Positions 1-9,879 of a stretch of 22,792 nt of DNA are shown here, one piece after another. The notes below the pieces were generated by a model. The model worked only from the letters and a program-made list of their open reading frames with translations, did not search any database and was not told where the DNA came from. Source of the stretch: Nemertoderma westbladi (Eukaryota > Xenacoelomorpha > Nemertodermatida > Nemertodermatidae); NCBI GenBank assembly GCA_032718475.1, contig JAUCBJ010001444.1:1-22792 (forward strand), in the 5' to 3' direction. How positions within the stretch are numbered: position 1 is the first letter of the stretch; each line of letters opens with the position of its first letter. The translations under genes were made by a program, and so were the position numbers.

Positions 1-2889
1 AGGTTTAACAAACACTGAGTAGGTTGTAAACAAACAAACACTGAGTAGGCTGTAAACAAACAAACACTGAGTAGGCTGTAAACAAACAAACACTGAGTAG
101 GTTGTAAACAAACAAACACTGAGTAGGTTGTAAACAAACACTGAGTAGGTTGTAAACAAACACTGAGTAGGTTGTAAAAAACACTGAGTAGGTTGTAAAC
201 AAACAAACACTGAGTAGGTTGTAACAAACACTGAGTAGGTTGTAACAAACACTGAGTAGGTTGTAACAAACACTGAGTAGGTTGTAACAATCACTGAGTA
301 GGTTGTAAACAAACAAACACTGAGTAGGTTGTAATCAAACAAACACTGAGTAGGTTGTAAAGAAACAAACACTGAGTAGGTTGTATACAAACTAACACTG
401 AGTAGGTTGTAAACAAACACTGAGTAGGTTTAACAAACACTGAGTAGGTTGTAAACAAACAAACACTGAGTAGGCTGTAAACAAACAAACACTGAGTAGG
501 CTGTAAACAAACAAACACTGAGTAGGTTGTAAACAAACAAACACTGAGTAGGTTGTAAACAAACACTGAGTAGGTTGTAAACAAACACTGAGTAGGTTGT
601 AAAAAACACTGAGTAGGTTGTAAACAAACAAACACTGAGTAGGTTGTAACAAACACTGAGTAGGTTGTAACAAACACTGAGTAGGTTGTAACAAACACTG
701 AGTAGGTTGTAACAAACACTGAGTAGGTTGTAACAAACACTGAGTAGGTTGTAAACAAACAAACACTGAGTAGGTTGTAATCAAACAAACACTGAGTAGG
801 TTGTAAAGAAACAAACACTGAGTAGGTTGTATACAAACTAACACTGAGTAGGTTGTAAACAAACACTGAGTAGGTTGTAACAAACACTGAGTAGGTTGTA
901 ACTAAAACTGAGTAGGTTGTAAACAAACTAACACTGAGTAGGTTGTAAACAAACAAACAATGAGTAGGTTGTAAACAAACACTGAGTAGGTTTAACAAAC
1001 ACTGAGTAGGTTGTAAACAAACAAACACTGAGTAGGCTGTAAACAAACAAACACTGAGTAGGCTGTAAACAAACAAACACTGAGTAGGTTGTAAACAAAC
1101 AAACACTGAGTAGGTTGTAAACAAACAAACACTGAGTAGGCTGTAAACAAACAAACACTGAGTAGGTTGTAAACAAACACTGAGTAGGTTGTAAACAAAC
1201 ACTGAGTAGGTTGTAAAAAAAACTGAGTAGGTTGTAAACAAACAAACACTGAGTAGGTTGTAACAAACACTGAGTAGGTTGTAACAAACACTGAGTAGGT
1301 TGTAACAAACACTGAGTAGGTTGTAAACAAACAAACACTGAGTAGGTTGTAATCAAACAAACACTGAGTAGGTTGTAAAGAAACAAACACTGAGTAGGTT
1401 GTATACAAACTAACACTGAGTAGGTTGTAAACAAACACTGAGTAGGTTGTAACAAACACTGAGTAGGTTGTAAACAAACAAACACTGAGTAGGTTGTAAA
1501 CAAACACTGAGTAGGTTGTAACAAACACTGAGTAGGTTGTAACAAACACTGAGTAGGTTGTAACTAAAACTGAGTAGGTTGTAACAAACACTGAGTAGGT
1601 TGTAACAAACACTGAGTAGGTTGTAAACAAACACTGAGTAGGTTGTAATCAAACAAACACTGAGTAGGTTGTAAACAAACAAACACTGAGTAGGTTGTAA
1701 AGAAACAAACACTGAGTAAGTTGTATACAAACTAACACTGAGTAGGTTGTAAACAAACATTGAGTAGGTTGTAACAAACACTGAGTAGGTTGTAACTAAA
1801 ACTGAGTAGGTTGTAACAAACACTGAGTAGGTTGTAAACAAACACTGAGTAGGTTGTAATCAAACAAACACTGAGTAGGTTGTAATCAAACAAACACTGA
1901 GTAGGTTGTAAAGAAACAAACACTGAGTAGGTTGTAAACAAACACTGAGTAGGTTGTAACAAACACTGAGTAGGTTGTAACTAAAACTGAGTAGGTTGTA
2001 AACAAACTAACACTGAGTAGGTTGTAAACAAACAAACACTGAGTAGGTTGTAAACAAACACTGAGTAGGTTTAACAAACACTGAGTAGGTTGTAAACAAA
2101 CAAACACTGAGTAGGCTGTAAACAAACAAACACTGAGTAGGCTGTAAACAAACAAACACTGAGTAGGTTGTAAACAAACAAACACTGAGTAGGTTGTAAA
2201 CAAACACTGAGTAGGTTGTAAACAAACACTGAGTAGGTTGTAAAAAAAACTGAGTAGGTTGTAAACAAACAAACACTGAGTAGGTTGTAACAAACACTGA
2301 GTAGGTTGTAACAAACACTGAGTAGGTTGTAACAAACACTGAGTAGGTTGTAAACAAACAAACACTGAGTAGGTTGTAATCAAACAAACACTGAGTAGGT
2401 TGTAAAGAAACAAACACTGAGTAGGTTGTATACAAACTAACACTGAGTAGGTTGTAAACAAACACTGAGTAGGTTGTAACAAACACTGAGTAGGTTGTAA
2501 ACAAACAAACACTGAGTAGGTTGTAAACAAACACTGAGTAGGTTGTAACAAACACTGAGTAGGTTGTAACAAACACTGAGTAGGTTGTAACTAAAACTGA
2601 GTAGGTTGTAACAAACACTGAGTAGGTTGTAACAAACACTGAGTAGGTTGTAACAAACACTGAGTAGGTTGTAAACAAACACTGAGTAGGTTGTAACAAA
2701 CACTGAGTAGGTTGTAACTAAAACTGAGTAGGTTGTAACAAACACTGAGTAGGTTGTAACAAACACTGAGTAGGTTGTAACAAACACTGAGTAGGTTGTA
2801 ACAAACACTGAGTAGGTTGTAACAAACACTGAGTAGGGTGTAACAAACACTGAGTAGGTTGTAACAAACACTGAGTAGGTTGTAAACAA
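1..2889. repeat. Minisatellite, 21/22/26-bp monomers, with higher-order repeats
   Basis: The whole segment is a tandem array of monomers built on the core ACTGAGTAGGTTGTAA followed by a variable linker. Monomers are mostly 21, 22 or 26 bp, depending on how many CAAA/ACAAAC blocks the linker carries. By length there should be about 125-130 monomers; I did not count each one. Variant monomers recur in fixed order. The rare join AGGTTTAACAAAC, followed by two AGGCTG monomers, starts at about 1, 426, 988 and 2067, giving blocks of about 425, 562, 1079 and 823 bp. The trio of linkers TAATCAAAC, TAAAGAAAC and TATACAAACTAAC also recurs as a set. The array continues past the left edge. All minus-strand frames are open simply because the monomer lacks stops on that strand, so this is not coding. 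Confidence 0.97.
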
Positions 2890-2897
2890 ACAAACAC

Positions 2898-2963
2898 ACA
2901 GTAATGTAGGCTAGTCGATTCAATGTGCTTGTCCAGGACAATATACAGTAATGTAGGCTAGTC
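2898..2963. repeat. Short direct repeat at the array edge (19 bp, two copies)
   Basis: The 19-mer ACAGTAATGTAGGCTAGTC occurs at 2898-2916 and again at 2945-2963, in unique sequence just right of the minisatellite. It may mark the array boundary or a small local duplication. The rest of 2964-3209 is AT-rich and shows no gene. Confidence 0.7.
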
Positions 2964-3209
2964 TCTTGTTGGCCTACAATGTAGGACTATTTATACCTGT
3001 ATACTTTGTACGGAGACCTACAGCAAAATTAATTACTCTATCACTCTTTAGAGAGTTTGCCAAGTGATACATTACGCACTCATGTTACTACTGTACAGTA
3101 TTATTATTACGTATGTATTACTAATTAGGCCCTACCTGTATTCACAGTATTCTCAGTAGTACAGTATAATATATTCTACTGTATGTTCACATTAGTGTAT
3201 TACAGGGAA

Positions 3210-3524
3210 GTGGAAGTGTGGGAGTAACAAGTGGAAGTGTGGGAGTAACAAGTGGAAGTGTGGGAGTAACAAGTGGAAGTGTGGGAGTAACAAGTGGAAG
3301 TGTGGGAGTAACAAGTGGAAGTGTGGGAGTAACAAGTGGAAGTGTGGGAGTAACAAGTGTAAGTGTGGGAGTAACAAGTGGAAGTGTGGGAGTAACAAGT
3401 GGAAGTGTGGGAGTAACAAGTGGAAGTGTGGGAGTAACAAGTGGAAGTGTGGGAGTAACAAGTGGAAGTGTGGGAGTAACAAGTGGAAGTGTGGGAGTAA
3501 CAAGTGTAAGTGTGGGAGTAACAA
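3210..3524. repeat. 21-bp minisatellite, 15 copies
   Basis: There are fifteen head-to-tail 21-bp units with the consensus GTGGAAGTGTGGGAGTAACA plus a final A, and no length variation (315 bp = 15 x 21). Copies 8 (3357) and 15 (3504) carry the same G-to-T change (GTGTAAG), so the array reads as one lead copy plus two 7-copy blocks of 147 bp. Because 21 is a multiple of three, several frames stay open through it (a Gly/Val/Ser/Thr heptad on plus; Leu/Pro/His or Tyr/Ser/His/Thr on minus). No start context, signal or flanking exon supports translation. Confidence 0.97.
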
Positions 3525-4149
3525 AACGATTTACAACCTAAACATTGCTGTGTGAGATAAAGCAACCAAACTACTGTATACTTACTAAATAACATTACTG
3601 TATTTATTATTATTCTTAAATTAGGCCCTATTACAGAAACTTTAAATATTTATGATGAGTAAGGGTCTTGAGACACGGATATTATCTCATACTGTAGATT
3701 ACAAGTTTATTATTGCAGTTTACTATATACAGTAGCTACTGTATTTCACGCTTGTTAATGTATTTAACTGTATATATAATAAATTTAATTCTAAACAATT
3801 CAATGCAGAATGTTTACTACACTGTAGGCCTACAATTTGATGCTATCTACGGCATATTAATCATTTGAGTATGCTTATTGCTTAGGCCTGCACGCCACGA
3901 AAGCCATCGTACCATTATATTAAACTTGCTTGATTTCTACAGAAACGTGTGACGGCACATAGGCTAATATGCAGCCATAACGCGAGGATCTTGGGTCTTT
4001 GTTTTATACTCACCTAATAAAGAATGAGAATATAGAATTTACTCATTAGTCGCATTTTTTTGATCTGGTAATATCAGTAAGCCGATCATAACAAATTATC
4101 TTCGTATTCGGTGAGGTGTTTTAATTTTTTTTGATTATAACTTACTTTA
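3525..4149. other. AT-rich intergenic sequence, no gene seen
   Basis: I see no convincing exon, RNA or repeat here. It contains a perfect GTAGGCCTAC palindrome (3824-3833) and several TACTGTA words, which recur across the window. Confidence 0.6.
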
Positions 4150-4250
4150 GCGGCAAAGTTGGATTTGACTTTCAGATGGGATCGAACCGGTGACCTACAT
4201 TATAGGGATTGGTATACTGTGTAACTAGTATCCCGAACAGCACAACACTA
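4150..4250 (-). mobile_element. tRNA-derived SINE fragment
   Basis: Read on the minus strand, GGTTCGATCCC (plus 4185-4195) matches the RNA polymerase III B box, and a tRNA-like stretch lies 5' of it. The segment 3' of the B box (CATCTGAAAGTCAAATCC then AACTTTGC) resembles the one at 10384-10420, about 75% by eye, so the two look like members of one family. The tRNA stems do not pair cleanly, so this is a degenerate SINE head rather than a functional tRNA. Ends are approximate and no poly-A tail or target duplication was identified. Confidence 0.45.
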
Positions 4251-4850
4251 TCCACAGTAATAAAAGGTGGGAATGGGATAATATTATTAATGCGCAAGAC
4301 GACCTATAAAAAGGTCACCCACCTTGCCTATGTAACACAGCATGCAACCACCATATTGCTGAAAACCTGATCGCCGTTACATGCAATCTTGATCATAAAG
4401 ATTGGCGGCAGTGGGAGTGCGTAAATCTATTGTTGATGCAAGTAGCCAGCTTATGCCTACCGCAGTTGTTGTATTATGTTCGTTAAGTAGTGCTGGAGGT
4501 ACAGTACAGTAAATAGTAAGATACACAGATACAAAAAGAGCAACCCAACACAACTCAAAGTACAGTAAAATATTGTACGTTAACAAAAGGTCGATTTAAA
4601 ATTGTAGGTCACCCTCTCAGCACGAATGCTGTTAAAAGTTAGGCAGCAAATTAGGCCTCTATTTTAACAAAAACATTACCAGCTGGATACTTTTTGATAA
4701 TAAAGCTGGTTAAATAAAGTACATTGTTCACACTGAGTGCATACTGCATATAGGATAGTTATAAAACCCGAAAATATCGACAAAGGCGAAATTATCAACG
4801 AAAATATCGAAATTATAAAACAATATACAAAATCTCGCTTTCCAGTGAGA
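4251..4850. other. Intergenic sequence, no gene seen
   Basis: AT-rich with short open frames only. Residual short repeats of the type GAAAATATCGA occur near 4770-4810, just outside the inverted-repeat element to the right. No splice-bounded exon or RNA gene is recognisable. Confidence 0.55.
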
Positions 4851-5048
4851 TCGGCATGATTAGAAGTCACACTTTACATTTTGTAATTAATAAAATCCGA
4901 TAATTTCGTCCCATTTTCGCCCATAAAAGTAATTTAATACCAAATACTGTCTGCTGGTTGGTTGTTGGATGTTGTTGACCAAAGGCGGCTTGGATGAATC
5001 AATTCAGCATCAGCTGATCAGTGTTCTAGTGTATTACAAGCAAAGAAG

Positions 5049-5182
5049 CAAGGCCTACTAGATAAAAGGCCATGCAGCCAGAATTCAGCCTTCTAACTTG
5101 CTATCGTATTTCACTTATAAACACTTCAGAAGGGTTAGAAGGCTGAATTCTGACTGCATGGCCTATTATCTAGTAAGCCTTG
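5049..5182. repeat. Hairpin: 49-bp inverted arms, 36-nt loop
   Basis: Arms 5049-5097 and 5134-5182 are reverse complements with three mismatches in 49; each arm begins CAAGGC when read inward. The 10-mer ATTACAAGCA occurs at 5033-5042, six bases left of the left arm, and again at 5183-5192, abutting the right arm. This is consistent with a target-site duplication of a hairpin-type MITE. There is no coding capacity. Confidence 0.85.
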
Positions 5183-5207
5183 ATTACAAGCATGGTACAC
5201 AAGTCTG

Positions 5208-5775
5208 CAAGTCCCTAAAAGGTGCCACCCTGCTCCATAGCGCGGGAAATCGCTCAAAGTCCCAGACTAGTTAACCAGTCAGCTTAGTTGTTCACGCGCT
5301 GCTCGAAGTCCCAGACTAGTTAACCAGTCAGCTTAGTTGTTCACGTGCTGCTCGAAGTCCCAGACTAGATAACCCGCCAGCTTAGTTGTTCACGTGCTGC
5401 TCGAAGTCCCAGACTAGTTAACCAGTCAGCTTAGTTGTTGACGTGCTGCTCGAAGCCTCGGACTAGTAAACGTGCTGGTTTAGTTCACGTGCTGCTCGAA
5501 GTCCCAGACTATGTAACCAGCCAGTTTAGTTGTTCACGTGGTACTCGAAGCCCCAGACTAGATAAATCAACAACATTAACGAATGAGTGAGTTAAACCGT
5601 TAAGAAATAATTTATTCTGATTCAATGAATTACATTAGTCTTACTCTATTCATGTATTCAATGTTAAAACAGATTTGAATTTACCGCCAATATATAGTTC
5701 CAGTACAAATAACATGTCTTTCAATCATTTGAATTTCCCGCGCTATGGATCAGGGTGGCACCTTTTAGGGACTTG
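5208..5775. mobile_element. 568-bp non-autonomous TIR element carrying a tandem array
   Basis: 43-bp terminal inverted repeats (5208-5250 and 5733-5775) differ at one position. Each starts CAAGTCCCTAAAAGGTGCCA and contains the subterminal block CATAGCGCGGGAAAT. The left TIR is followed almost directly by a 49-bp tandem array (5259-5572). The 11-mer AGCATGGTACA flanks the element at 5189-5199 and 5777-5787, eight bases and one base from the TIR ends, a possible imperfectly placed target duplication. No transposase is encoded. The superfamily is not identifiable from these ends. Confidence 0.8.
5259..5572. repeat. 49-bp tandem repeat, about 6.4 copies
   Basis: Units begin near 5259, 5308, 5357, 5406, 5455, 5501 and 5550, so the spacing is 49 bp except for one 46-bp unit. 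The shared content is CCCAGACTAGTTAACCAG, then TCAGCTTAGTTGTTCACG, then TGCTGCTCGAA. The fifth unit is the most diverged and carries the deletion. The array lies wholly inside the 43-bp TIR pair and so travels with that element. Confidence 0.93.
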
Positions 5776-6160
5776 TAGCATGGTACAACCTGAAGGGGTA
5801 AAGGAACCGGTCCGGTCAGGCCGTACCCTAACCCAACACTGCATACGCATTACGGCATACGGTACCTCCGGGTTACATGTGTACACTGTACAGTGACTGC
5901 CAGGCAAGTGGCGCATGTGAACAGGCTGACACTACACAGAACGTCAGTGTAGCAGTTGCAATGCTGTAGGCCTACACTCTGACTGTGCTGTTCTAATTTG
6001 AGCGTCATCTTGTGGTGTTTTGCCATCATAGGATTACCCCTAAAAACCAATCAGCAGAGACAGTAATTGGTATTAAATTACTTTTAGGGTCGAAAATGGG
6101 TCGAAATTATCGGATTTCATTAATTAAAAAATGTAAAAGTGTGCCTTCTAATAATACCGA

Positions 6161-6847
6161 CAGTATTGTACAGTACTATTCATATACTTTAGCTCACCAT
6201 AAATTATTTATGGTCAACCATTACAACACAATATGTGGCTCTGTCCATACTGTAAATTAGTTTATTGTAGACCTAAATTAACGCAAAGGTTAGGGGAATT
6301 TATTACAGAAAATAAAGTGAATTATAATAGCTAAATTAAAAATTAAACAAACCTCTGATTTAAATGAAACCCCAATCACATTGCACTCAAATTTAAACAT
6401 CTTTAAAATAAAATAATTATCAATTTATCACCAAACAGTTTTAATAAGTTACAGTGATAATGTTAATTTATTCTAAATATATATTGTAGATATTATATTA
6501 TTATATTAGTTACAATGCACAGGAGTAAAATTTCAAATTACTTAAAGAAATATGTACTCAAAAATGAACAGGAAATGCACTTAACAATAAATTGACAGTA
6601 CTAACTAAAAGTAATCTGTACATTATATTACAATAATAAGAATAATGGGACATTTTATATAACCTAAATAAGTTTGTGTAGGGGTGGCGAGCAAGAAGGG
6701 CCTGCAGATGATAATGCTACTCTAAAAAAACAAATTAAGAAGACAACAATACTAATTTTGATAAAATGTGATATGAGCTAAAATGTGATAAAAAAAGGGA
6801 AAGGAATAATAAAAGGCATCTATTCGTCGTGCAGGAGGTGATCACTA
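6161..6847. other. AT-rich intergenic sequence and retroelement 3' flank
   Basis: No exon-like frame is seen. The right part (about 6740-6847) is probably the 3' untranslated region of the minus-strand non-LTR element next to it. A poly-A tail for that element, which would appear as a T run on this strand, is not evident. Confidence 0.5.
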
Positions 6848-7964
6848 TTAAAGTAGGAAAATCTCGTCAAGGTTTCTGTTAGAGGGGGAGGTGCCGAGGA
6901 CTGCGGTGGCATTTCCTCTTACCACCGCCATGGATAGGCGTTGGTGGAGGAAAGCTGTGGACCGGGGTTCACCAGTGGTATGGGCGATCCTCCTCCCTAT
7001 CTCACGAATGGTGCTGGTTGCTTCAGCACCAATGGGACCGAGGGTCTCTGTAGCTATAGTCACAAAGTGGTAGTCATGGCACAGGTCAGCGTATTTGTGT
7101 GCCTTTACACGCTCTGCTGCGGTTGCTGCTGCTCCGGCTGTCTGGGACGTCGTGGGGAGGTAGGATGTCGGTAGGGTATCCCTACATGTATAGTCCCAAA
7201 CAAGCATCCTGCCTTTTGACCATGGTGACAGAGTCATTCCATCAGGTTTTTTCCCATCTCTCGTCATGCCTCTTGGTTCTAGGGTGGATGGTATACCAGC
7301 TGAGTTAAGGGCGCGGTGGATGATGTCGTTCGCTTCAGCATGGCGGGTGTATTTTCCATAGTTATGGACGCAGCTTAGTCCGTGTACACCTGAGGTGTTT
7401 ACTTGAATACCGCAGCTCCTACATTCATGCTCAGTGCAGATTGTAGTGCCTAGGCGGAGAGCTACGCCAATTCGTAGTTGGTCATCCTCGAGGCGGAGTC
7501 CCAGTGAAGATATTGGAAGGGCGTTTAGCCAGTCCCCAGAGTGATCTGCCCTGGCGGCTAACAGACGTGCCTTGCTGAGGAGCGGCTGCTAGTAGTTCTT
7601 CAAACCGGATAACGCTCATGGGGTGGTCCCACGCTTTCTGTATAGAAGGGTTGGGTGGTGGACTTGTTCCTGGGGGGAGATGTGTCATAGCTCCATGTTC
7701 AAACCGGATAACGCTCATGGGGTGGTCCCACGCTTTCTGTATAGAAGGGTTGGGTGGTGGACTTGTTCCTGGGGGGAGATGTGTCATAGCCAGGGTTATT
7801 GCTGGATCTGTGTTACCTTCAACATGAGGAGGGAGGAGTGCTCGGAGTTGGGGAGTGCATCCGAAGACTGATGCCAAAAAGGCAGGTACTGAAACGTCCC
7901 GCGTACTCCTAATGCCCAACCCCCCGAGTGATACTGGGAGGGAAGCTTGTTTTTGCACTTGCAC
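6848..7964 (-). pseudogene. Non-LTR retrotransposon ORF2, C-terminal remnant
   Basis: The reading is 5'-truncated and preserves only the part downstream of the RT catalytic core. In order it has LPVSLGGLGIRS (about 7910-7945); a repeated QKAWDHPMSVIRFE block; SGDWLNALP (about 7525-7550); a Cys/His cluster C-x4-C-x2-C-x9-H-x3-C followed by a YTRHAEAND segment (about 7330-7430); then KKPDGMTLSPW, LVWDYTCRDT, ETLGPIGAEA, TGEPRST and RGNATAVLGT, ending at the stop 6848-6850. This order matches the C-terminal region of animal non-LTR ORF2 proteins as I remember them; the clade is not certain. The frame shifts near 7588 and again near 7290, and a 33-residue block is duplicated, so it is dead. PD-x15-D in the KKPDG...WD stretch resembles restriction-like nuclease spacing, but that is inference. 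Confidence 0.85.
7599..7790. repeat. Recent tandem duplication, 99-bp period
   Basis: 7599-7691 and 7698-7790 are identical over 93 bp with six bases between, a 99-bp offset. The duplication is exactly 33 codons, so it keeps the retroelement frame. With no differences between copies it is younger than the frameshifts around it are likely to be, or it reflects an assembly artefact. Confidence 0.95.
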
Positions 7965-8653
7965 TTGTTTACGTTAATTCCGATTTTTCTTATTTAATGT
8001 CACAACCCAGCCCCGTAGATATTTAATTAGCAACAATTCTCATTAATCAAGGATTCCGTGTCCACTTCCCACCCCGATCTCATCTCTTTCATTTAATATC
8101 CGGTTTATATTGTTCGATTCTCATCATGAATATAAACAGTACCACTCATCTCGAAGTGCGGTCTGTGTGTTGGTATAATTGTATGTGTAGGCCTAGGACT
8201 ACCGGTACTTAAATAATCAGAATCGTTGATTAAAGATATCATTAATGAAAATACAGTAGAGCAATTTCCTGACTCAGCACATAATTAGGCCTAAGTTATT
8301 TCGTCGTCAATGAAATGCACATTGTACGAGTACTACTCTGTAGGCTACTGCAGTAATGTACTGTATGTACTCTAGGCGGCTATCCGATATTAAACAGAAC
8401 TTTCCAAATCTTAAAGAAGCAATGCCTAATTTAATCTTTGATGCTTAACAAATTGTCATAGGAGAGTGGGATAGGCATTACCCCCTAACCCCTTTTTGTT
8501 TTGGTAGCGTTATTTTTATTTAGTTGTAATTTATTTTGACATTATGAAAATGAGAAACTGGGCTGGAAATTGAAACTGAAACTGAGAGACTGAAAATGAG
8601 TTTTCTTTTCAAGAAAACAAATTAATTTAATCAGCCCATATTTAGACAACTGC
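7965..8653. other. Intergenic sequence, no gene seen
   Basis: AT-rich, with TAGGCCT words at about 8188 and 8286. It separates the minus-strand non-LTR remnant from the plus-strand copia remnant. I could not find the missing 5' parts of either element here. Confidence 0.55.
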
Positions 8654-9871
8654 ATGCTGTATTACCATGGGCATTCACCCATGTGCATTGTTACGTCCGT
8701 CCACTGGACATGGTTTAAGTCAGCGTTTCTACAGGGTGAAAAAATTGCTCGTGATGTTTTTCTAAAACCTCCAGATGAAGCATTAAACAATGATTTAGTT
8801 GTGTGGAAGTTATGTAAGACCGTTTATGGGCTGAATGATGCGCCCAGAAATTGGTACTTTTCAGTCAAACATGAACTGGGACGTTTAGGATGTGTGATGT
8901 GTAAATATGATAGTGCAATGTTTATAAGGTACTTCAATAATAAGCTTCAGGGTTTGTTCATGCTACATTTTGATGATTTCCTTTATTCCGGAACAGAATA
9001 TTTTGATAAACATGTTATTTTGCCGATTAAAGAGACTTTCAAAGTTGGTAGATCGGATGATGGTAAAATGAAATATGTTGGCTTGTTTATTGAACAAGAC
9101 AAAGAAATTTCTGTCAACCAATGGTCATATATTGATGGTTTACAAACAATGCCTATTCGACCTATTGGAAAGCCTCATGAGCTCAGTAAAAGAGAAGTCA
9201 CCGCTTTAAAGTCAGTGATTGGTCAAGTAAATTGGGCCGCTAATCAGACTAGGCCTGATCTAAGTTTTGATGTGTTGGAAATGAGTATGTCATCCAATAA
9301 AGCTGATGTGACGCATTTGAAGAAGAGCAATAAAATGATATCAAGACTTAAATCTCAGCAAGTTTCCATTGCATTTCCGAATCTAGGAATAACATCTGAT
9401 TGGCAATTGAAAGTATACAGTGATGCATCCTATGCTAACTTGCCTGATGATACATCTGATGATACACGTTGTTACATCATTTTTTTGTGTGGATCCAATA
9501 ATCGTTGTTCTCCTATTACTTGGGGAAGAAAGAAGATTCGTCGTGTTGTTAAATGTACATTGGCTGCAGAGGGGTTGGCGCTAGTTGATGCTCTGGAAGA
9601 AGCTAGTTATGCTGCCGCTACATTATCCGACATTGTTAAACACAAGATACCAGTTACAGCTTATATTGATTGCAAAAATCTTCATACCGCAATACATTCC
9701 ACAATACCTGTGAGCGAGAATCTTTGCCTCTGACGTCTTTGCATCGATATAGCATCGGTTAAAGAACTGCTTCAGAATCGGGAACTGGATAAGATGGAAC
9801 TGGTAAAAACCAAACACCAGATAGCTGACGTCCTGACGAAGCGGGGCGTATGTCCAATTAAGATTAATTAA
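8654..9871 (+). pseudogene. Ty1/copia pol remnant: RT and RNase H with an internal stop
   Basis: Homology starts at FKSAFLQGE (residues 21-29) and continues with VFLKPPDEA, VWKLCKTVYGLNDAPRNWY, the catalytic HFDDFLYSG (FDD at 106-108), MKYVGLFIEQ, VNWAANQTRPDLSF, the RNase H start VYSDASY (254-260), ITWGRKKIRR and TLAAEGLALVDALEEASY. A TGA at 9731-9733 interrupts the frame, but the same frame continues through RLCIDIASVKELL and the family's terminal HQIADVLTKRG to TAA at 9869-9871. The single nonsense codon is therefore the only break in the preserved part. Gag, protease, integrase and the first part of RT are missing. The residues before FKSAFLQGE do not look like RT; a one-base shift restores an LD-VKSA-like reading. 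The 8654 ATG is thus arbitrary and not a native start. The lineage may be GalEa-like but was not tested. Confidence 0.9.
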
Positions 9872-9879
9872 TTTCTTTA

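Larger units (their letters stand above)
4851..6160. mobile_element. Foldback/MITE-like element with about 113-bp inverted arms
   Basis: The left arm (4851 to about 4963) and the right arm (about 6045-6160) are inverted copies of each other, roughly 90% identical with about 11 substitutions and two small indels. A shared landmark is AAATCCGATAATTTCG on the left and its reverse complement near 6104-6119. Between the arms lie a separate hairpin (5049-5182) and a second TIR pair enclosing a tandem array (5208-5775). I see no transposase, so this is non-autonomous. It could be one complex foldback element or a MITE hit by two later insertions. No clear target-site duplication was found outside the outer arms, so the true ends may be a few bases off. 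Confidence 0.75.

Noticed and set aside
5-2941. Many long minus-strand open frames (up to 347 residues) with LQPTQCL, YNLLSVC or TTYSVFV repeats
   Set aside because: They are the three frames of the minisatellite, open because the monomer has no stop on that strand; indels between 21-, 22- and 26-bp monomers keep switching frame.
1-3524. CRISPR-like array
   Set aside because: The units are contiguous with no unique spacers, and the context is eukaryotic.
3531-3541. TTACAACCTAA next to the 21-bp array as an inverted piece of the first minisatellite
   Set aside because: Only about nine bases match, which can occur by chance in such AT-rich sequence.
3192-3595. Repeat proteins in the 21-bp array on both strands
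   Set aside because: A 21-bp unit without stops is open by arithmetic. No signal peptide, splice signal or codon-level conservation is seen.
7618-7871. Plus-strand frames over the duplicated block
   Set aside because: They are shadows of the minus-strand retroelement, open because of its composition.
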